This document shows, in pieces, positions 60,359-64,000 of a DNA stretch of 64,000 nucleotides. A model generated the notes under the pieces. The model did no database searches. It was not told the origin of the DNA and worked only from the letters and a program-made list of their open reading frames with translations. The position numbers were made by a program, and so were the translations under genes. Source of the DNA: Bacillota bacterium (lineage in GTDB: Bacteria > Bacillota > Clostridia > Acetivibrionales > DTU013); contig JAEYOP010000032.1 in assembly GCA_023411575.1 (NCBI GenBank), positions 1 to 64,000 of the forward strand. The letters run 5' to 3'. How positions within the stretch are numbered: position 1 is the stretch's first letter; every line of letters starts with the position of its first letter.

Positions 60359-60382
60359 AAACTAACCGATTTCGGTAAGTTT
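60359..60382. promoter_or_regulatory. Operator-like inverted repeat before the KilA-N gene
   Basis: AAACTAACCGA and TCGGTAAGTTT pair with one mismatch around TT. It lies between the promoter and the start codon. Its half-site AACTTACCG resembles AACTTGCCG in the downstream direct repeats. Confidence 0.6.
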
Positions 60383-60427
60383 AAAAACCGACACACTTTA
60401 CTTTTCTATTTTCTTCCATTTAGATTT

Positions 60428-60456
60428 ATTGTAACAAAAACTCCCTTTATCCACAA
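60428..60456 (-). promoter_or_regulatory. Promoter of the KilA-N cassette
   Basis: TTGTGG (60451-60456) and TACAAT (60428-60433) are 17 bases apart on the minus strand. A single TTATCCACA box (60447-60455) overlaps the -35. Confidence 0.55.
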
Positions 60457-60464
60457 TCCGTATT

Positions 60465-60551
60465 CTATCCGGCGAGCCCTTTCGCCAGTTCTTTTGCTTC
60501 GGCTATCAGGGCATCATCAATCTTGACATCCCTGGCCATCGCCATAACCAT
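60465..60551 (-). pseudogene. Possible short gene remnant
   Basis: A minus-strand frame ending at TAG (60465-60467) reads MVMAMARDVKIDDALIAEAK and then ELAKGLAG, protein-like but only 28 residues. It has no clear ribosome binding site and is preceded in frame by a stop. The IDDALIAEA segment recalls VapB-type antitoxins, but this is weak. It may be the 3' end of a gene cut by the cassette. Confidence 0.3.
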
Positions 60552-60590
60552 CGGCAGCCCGAATATATCTTTATATTTTCATATACCGGT

Positions 60591-62006
60591 TTACGGCTCA
60601 TTCCGGTATTCGCTGGGCGTCTTGCCCGTCATCTTCTTGAAGGCCCGGGTGAAATAGAAATAATCGTTGTAGCCGACTTTTTCACTGATCGTCTGAATGG
60701 CGTAGTCCGATTCCTTCAAGAGCCTGCAGGCATAATCGATTCTCAGCTTTACCAGGTACTCGATAAAATTGGAGCCCACCGCTTTTTTAAAGAGCTGGCT
60801 GATATAGTTCGGGTTCACATAGAATTTCTGCGAAATGCTCTGGATGGAAATCCCCTTGTAGAAATTTTCATTTACATACTGAAGGATGCTGTTTACCGTT
60901 TTGTTTGTCAGGTTCGCCGCAACGGTATTCGTATTTGCGCTTATATAGCCCCGCATGATGCTTTTGATGTGCCGGAGCATCTGGCCCGCGCCGTCAAACA
61001 TTTTCAGAAGCATTTCATAGTGGTCGATGGCCGTTTCGTCCGGTTCAACCTGGTTGTAGAGAAACGACATGGACACGTTATAGATATAATATGCGTGCTT
61101 GATCGTGTATCCGCCGCCGGTCAACAGGGCTTCAAGCTCCCCAAAGCCGGCGTCGATCCTCTGCAGGTCCTTGTTTTTCAGCGCTCCCTCCAGCTGGCTC
61201 AAAGCCGCTTTGATCCCGGTGTAGCCGGCGGGATGGCTTTTGCACAGCTGACGGCTGCCGGTCATAAAAAAGCCGTATGTATAGGGAATGACCTCTTCCA
61301 TCGCCTCGGGCAGCTCGTTTATGCTGCAAATTCTTTTGCCCGCGGCAATTCCTTTTATTTGCTCATCCAATTGATTTTCAAGATACGCATCCAGCTCTTG
61401 CAGGTCGCTTTTTACAAGATATGCCCATTTCATGCTCCCTGCCCGGATGGAAAGGCACTTTGCCCCATCGGGAAAACGGAGCTTCCCCTTGCCGCAGGAA
61501 GCGAACAAAAGGGGTTTGTCGCGGGCGATGTCCAACTGGCAGGCGTCCAGGAGCTCCCGGATCGCCCGGTCATCCTCGCTGTCCATATTCTCCAGCAAGT
61601 ACGCCAGCTCGGTTTCCGCCGCCGGCCTTTCCGGCCTGGCGGACTGTCCGGCCTTCTTCAGGAGGCTTATGATCTCCGCTTCATCAAAGGGCTTTAAGGT
61701 ATACCCGACGGCGCCATAGCTCATCGCTTTCTGCGCATAGGCAAACTCCGCATAGCCGCTTGCGACGATGAACTGGACCTTCGGCAGGATTTCCTTCGTT
61801 TTTTTGATCAACTCCAGGCCGTTCATCCCGGGCATCCGGATGTCCGTTATGACCAGGTCCGGCCTCAGCTCCTGGATCATCCGGAACGCCTCCAGTCCGT
61901 TGGTGGCCATTCCCGCGACGCGAAAGCCGTACTCCTTCCATTCAATGGCGGCATTCAGGCTTTCCAGCACCCAGTTTTCATCATCCACAAGCAATACATC
62001 AAGCAT
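60591..62006 (-). CDS. AraC-type response regulator (YesN-like)
   Basis: The protein has 471 residues. The receiver domain has the acidic pocket LLVDDENWVL and phospho-acceptor Asp55 (VITDIRMPGMNG), then Lys in YTLKPFDE. A long middle region is followed by a C-terminal AraC helix-turn-helix pair (GISIQSISQKFYVNPNYISQ and YFTRAFKKMTGKTPSEYR). It overlaps the kinase gene by eight bases. It probably activates the sugar locus or a neighbouring polysaccharide locus. Confidence 0.94.
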   Translation of the reverse strand: MLDVLLVDDENWVLESLNAAIEWKEYGFRVAGMATNGLEAFRMIQELRPDLVITDIRMPGMNGLELIKKTKEILPKVQFIVASGYAEFAYAQKAMSYGAVGYTLKPFDEAEIISLLKKAGQSARPERPAAETELAYLLENMDSEDDRAIRELLDACQLDIARDKPLLFASCGKGKLRFPDGAKCLSIRAGSMKWAYLVKSDLQELDAYLENQLDEQIKGIAAGKRICSINELPEAMEEVIPYTYGFFMTGSRQLCKSHPAGYTGIKAALSQLEGALKNKDLQRIDAGFGELEALLTGGGYTIKHAYYIYNVSMSFLYNQVEPDETAIDHYEMLLKMFDGAGQMLRHIKSIMRGYISANTNTVAANLTNKTVNSILQYVNENFYKGISIQSISQKFYVNPNYISQLFKKAVGSNFIEYLVKLRIDYACRLLKESDYAIQTISEKVGYNDYFYFTRAFKKMTGKTPSEYRNEP

Positions 62007-63798
62007 CCGGCTGACCTCCCGCTGCGATCGACAGCACGATATCCGTCCCCGCCCCGGGCTCGCTGAAGACCGATATCCCGTACTGATCCCCGTATTTTAA
62101 CCGAATCCGGCTGTTCACATTCGCTATGCCGATGGAAGTATGCTCCGCTTTCAGGAAAATATTCTGCACATCCTTTACTGCCAGCTCGTCCCTCAGCCGC
62201 TCCATCGTATCGGCGTCGATCCCCTGCCCGTTGTCCCTTATTACGACGATCAGCTTTCCCGCTTCCACCTTCCCTGAAATATGCAGCTCCCCCTGTTCCA
62301 GCATTTCCTCCAGGCCGTGGTATATTGCATTTTCCACCAGCGGCTGCAGGATCATCTTGGGGACCTCGCAAGCCAACGCTTCCGGGGACAGTTCGTAATA
62401 AACCTTGAACCGGTCGGCAAACCGGATCTGCTGTATTTGCGTATACGACCGAATAATGTTGATTTCCTCCTCCAGGCGGACGAGGTCCGTACCCGAGACG
62501 CTGTAGCGGAAAATCTGGGCGAGGGCCTTCGTCATATCCCGGATCTCCGTAACGCCTTTGACGGCGGCGATCCCTTTGATGGATTCCAGTGTGTTGTACA
62601 AAAAATGGGGATTGATCTGACTCTGCAAAAACGCAAGCTCGGCCTGCTTCTTGTCCAACTCCGACTGGAAGAGCCGTACGCTGGTGTCAACAAGCCTGTG
62701 GGTCAAATGATCCACTTCGTCCAGCATGCTGTTGAATTCCTGCGACATCACGGTGATTTCGGCGTATCCATGGAGGTGGATCTTCTTTTTCAGGTTTTTG
62801 AGGTTTCCCGAGCCGATCTCGCTCAAAAAGGACATGAACTCCTTAAGCGGCTTGAGAATATTGTTTATGACGATCGACAAGGGAATCAAAAGTAAGATGA
62901 ACGCCAGCAGAAACATCAGCAGCGTTTTCGACCGAACCTGCCGGAGCTCGGTGTACAGCAGATCCTTCGGCACGATGCTGACCACCCTGCCGCCCAGTTC
63001 CGGGAGTTCGCCGGTCTGGACCAGGTTTTCGCCCTGGTCCGATCCCTTCGCGGCGGAGCCCGCTGTGTCAAGGTCGAGGTCGAACTGGCTGTCGAACGGG
63101 GTGCCCACGGGAATTTGGGCATTATTTGAAAAGATGCTGCCGTCCCGGTCCAGGAGAAAAAAATGGACGGAAGAGGACGTTCCCCACTTTGTGCCCATCT
63201 CCTGGCTGATTTTATCCGGGTCGATAATGACGCAGAAAACGCCGATTTTCTTTCCGACCTTCCGGTATTTATCGATGGAGACGATGGACATGCCGGCAAG
63301 AATGCACTTGGTATCCCGGCCCAGGAAGCGGATGTCCTTGATCCCGGTGAAATAGGTGGCGTTTTTCCCGTCAAAGAGTTCCTTTACATTGTCCACGTAT
63401 TCGAAAGCGCCGTTCAGCGTGGAGTAGTTCCCATTGTCCCCTATGACCACGATGTCCAGGATGCCGTCGCCCACATTCTTCTTCATGTTGTTGAGCAGAT
63501 CGCCTATTTTGGTATCCTGCTCATAAATTTTTTCCGGATCGTCCTCCATTCCCAGAAGGTAGTCCTGCACAATGGACGTGTAGGATATGCTCGTGACAAA
63601 CCGGTCCATCCGGTCGCAATATTCGGACACGCTCTGCTTGATCTGGAGCATGGTTTCCGAGGTGTATTCATTGTTTTTGCTGTCGATAATGCTGACATTT
63701 TCCGAATAGTAGATGAAAAAGATCACCGTTATGACAAGCATAATGGATACGGCCAGTATGATGAGTTGATATTTAATTTGCATCCTGCTCATCAGCAT
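61999..63798 (-). CDS. Sensor histidine kinase (YesM-like)
   Basis: The protein has 599 residues. A membrane segment at 10-30 and another near 295-315 (LLMFLLAFILLLIPLSIVI) enclose an extracellular sensing domain; a HAMP linker follows. The kinase domain has the phospho-accepting histidine in INPHFLYNTLESIKG and the ATP lid motifs ENAIYHGLEEM and IRDNGQGID. It probably senses an extracellular carbohydrate and phosphorylates the AraC-type regulator. Confidence 0.94.
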   Translation of the reverse strand: MLMSRMQIKYQLIILAVSIMLVITVIFFIYYSENVSIIDSKNNEYTSETMLQIKQSVSEYCDRMDRFVTSISYTSIVQDYLLGMEDDPEKIYEQDTKIGDLLNNMKKNVGDGILDIVVIGDNGNYSTLNGAFEYVDNVKELFDGKNATYFTGIKDIRFLGRDTKCILAGMSIVSIDKYRKVGKKIGVFCVIIDPDKISQEMGTKWGTSSSVHFFLLDRDGSIFSNNAQIPVGTPFDSQFDLDLDTAGSAAKGSDQGENLVQTGELPELGGRVVSIVPKDLLYTELRQVRSKTLLMFLLAFILLLIPLSIVINNILKPLKEFMSFLSEIGSGNLKNLKKKIHLHGYAEITVMSQEFNSMLDEVDHLTHRLVDTSVRLFQSELDKKQAELAFLQSQINPHFLYNTLESIKGIAAVKGVTEIRDMTKALAQIFRYSVSGTDLVRLEEEINIIRSYTQIQQIRFADRFKVYYELSPEALACEVPKMILQPLVENAIYHGLEEMLEQGELHISGKVEAGKLIVVIRDNGQGIDADTMERLRDELAVKDVQNIFLKAEHTSIGIANVNSRIRLKYGDQYGISVFSEPGAGTDIVLSIAAGGQPDA

Positions 63799-63900
63799 CC
63801 TGTGTTCTCCAGCTCCGCCCGACGGATTTTACCGGCGGGCCGTCCTATTAACCAAATCCATCATATCATTTCGGCAAAAGCCTTACAATGCCTCTGTTTT

Positions 63901-64000
63901 TCAATATTTTACCGCCGTCCTGAAATCCAGCCGGAGCGGGGGCTTCCTCGTTTTTATCACCTGGTCCAGCAGCGAGGGGGTATATTCCAGGCCGTTTTCT
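63901..64000 (-). CDS. C-terminal end of an unidentified protein (partial)
   Basis: A minus-strand frame runs from the window edge to a TGA at 63903-63901 and reads ENGLEYTPSLLDQVIKTRK then PPLRLDFRTAVKY. It lies upstream of the histidine kinase in the same direction, with a 100-bp spacer. No family can be named from 32 residues. Confidence 0.5.
   Translation of the reverse strand, partial: ENGLEYTPSLLDQVIKTRKPPLRLDFRTAVKY

Noticed and set aside
60447..60455. A perfect TTATCCACA box upstream of the KilA-N gene
   Set aside because: It is a single box; one match is expected by chance and it overlaps a -35 element. It is not treated as a DnaA site.
58924..60590. The KilA-N region as a complete prophage
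   Set aside because: Only two phage-like genes occur in 1.7 kb, with no integrase, structural or lysis genes.

Overview
The window looks like a chromosomal segment of a spore-forming, anaerobic-type Firmicute (class Clostridia), moderately GC-rich. The reasons are: a tmRNA whose tag ends NFALAAA beside smpB; the sporulation-type protease LonB next to clpX, clpP and tig; a Crh-like HPr protein (Gln15/Ser46); Firmicute gene order in the ribosomal superoperon, with a KOW-domain gene between map and infA and zinc-type S14; and strong AGGAGG-like ribosome binding sites. Family or genus cannot be fixed from the sequence alone.

Layout. 1-7.3 kb: tmRNA, smpB, a PHP phosphoesterase, a DUF402 protein, a small cysteine-rich protein, a lytic transglycosylase, tsaD, uppP and a secreted nuclease. 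A cluster of DnaA-box-like sequences with an AT-rich core lies between the transglycosylase gene and tsaD. 7.4-12.6 kb: the proteostasis cluster tig-clpP-clpX-lonB. 12.7-23.2 kb: a metallophosphoesterase, uvrC (with an in-frame repeat-bearing insertion), an orphan crh-like gene, a VanW lipoprotein, an ECF sigma/anti-sigma/membrane-protein operon, a CPBP protease, a DUF192 protein, and an amidohydrolase-tsaE-tsaB-rimI operon.

23.3-49.5 kb: the translation block, read on the minus strand. It starts from a good sigma-A-type promoter near 49.5 kb with a roughly 270-nt structured S10 leader, and runs rpsJ to rplQ, including rpmD and rpmJ and the secY, adk, map, infA and rpoA genes. The usual distal genes follow (ecfA1, ecfA2, ecfT, hexokinase, truA, rplM, rpsI), but a 3-kb island with a methyltransferase, a stalk-domain secreted protein and an isochorismatase-like hydrolase separates ecfA1 from ecfA2-ecfT. 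A 32-nt hairpin element occurs in three copies in spacers of the superoperon, with compensatory stem changes.

49.6-64 kb: nudC, a DUF5692-like membrane protein, and a carbohydrate-uptake locus. The locus has a CBM9-like protein, a CUT1 ABC transporter without its ATPase, a Gfo/Idh/MocA oxidoreductase, a divergent LacI regulator with palindromic operators, and a YesM/YesN-type two-component system. A two-gene KilA-N/cysteine-rich cassette with phage-like features, bordered by a 21-bp direct repeat on one side and an operator-like inverted repeat on the other, sits between the LacI gene and the two-component system. It is the best candidate for an accessory, poorly described system here. The window ends in the 3' part of an unidentified gene.
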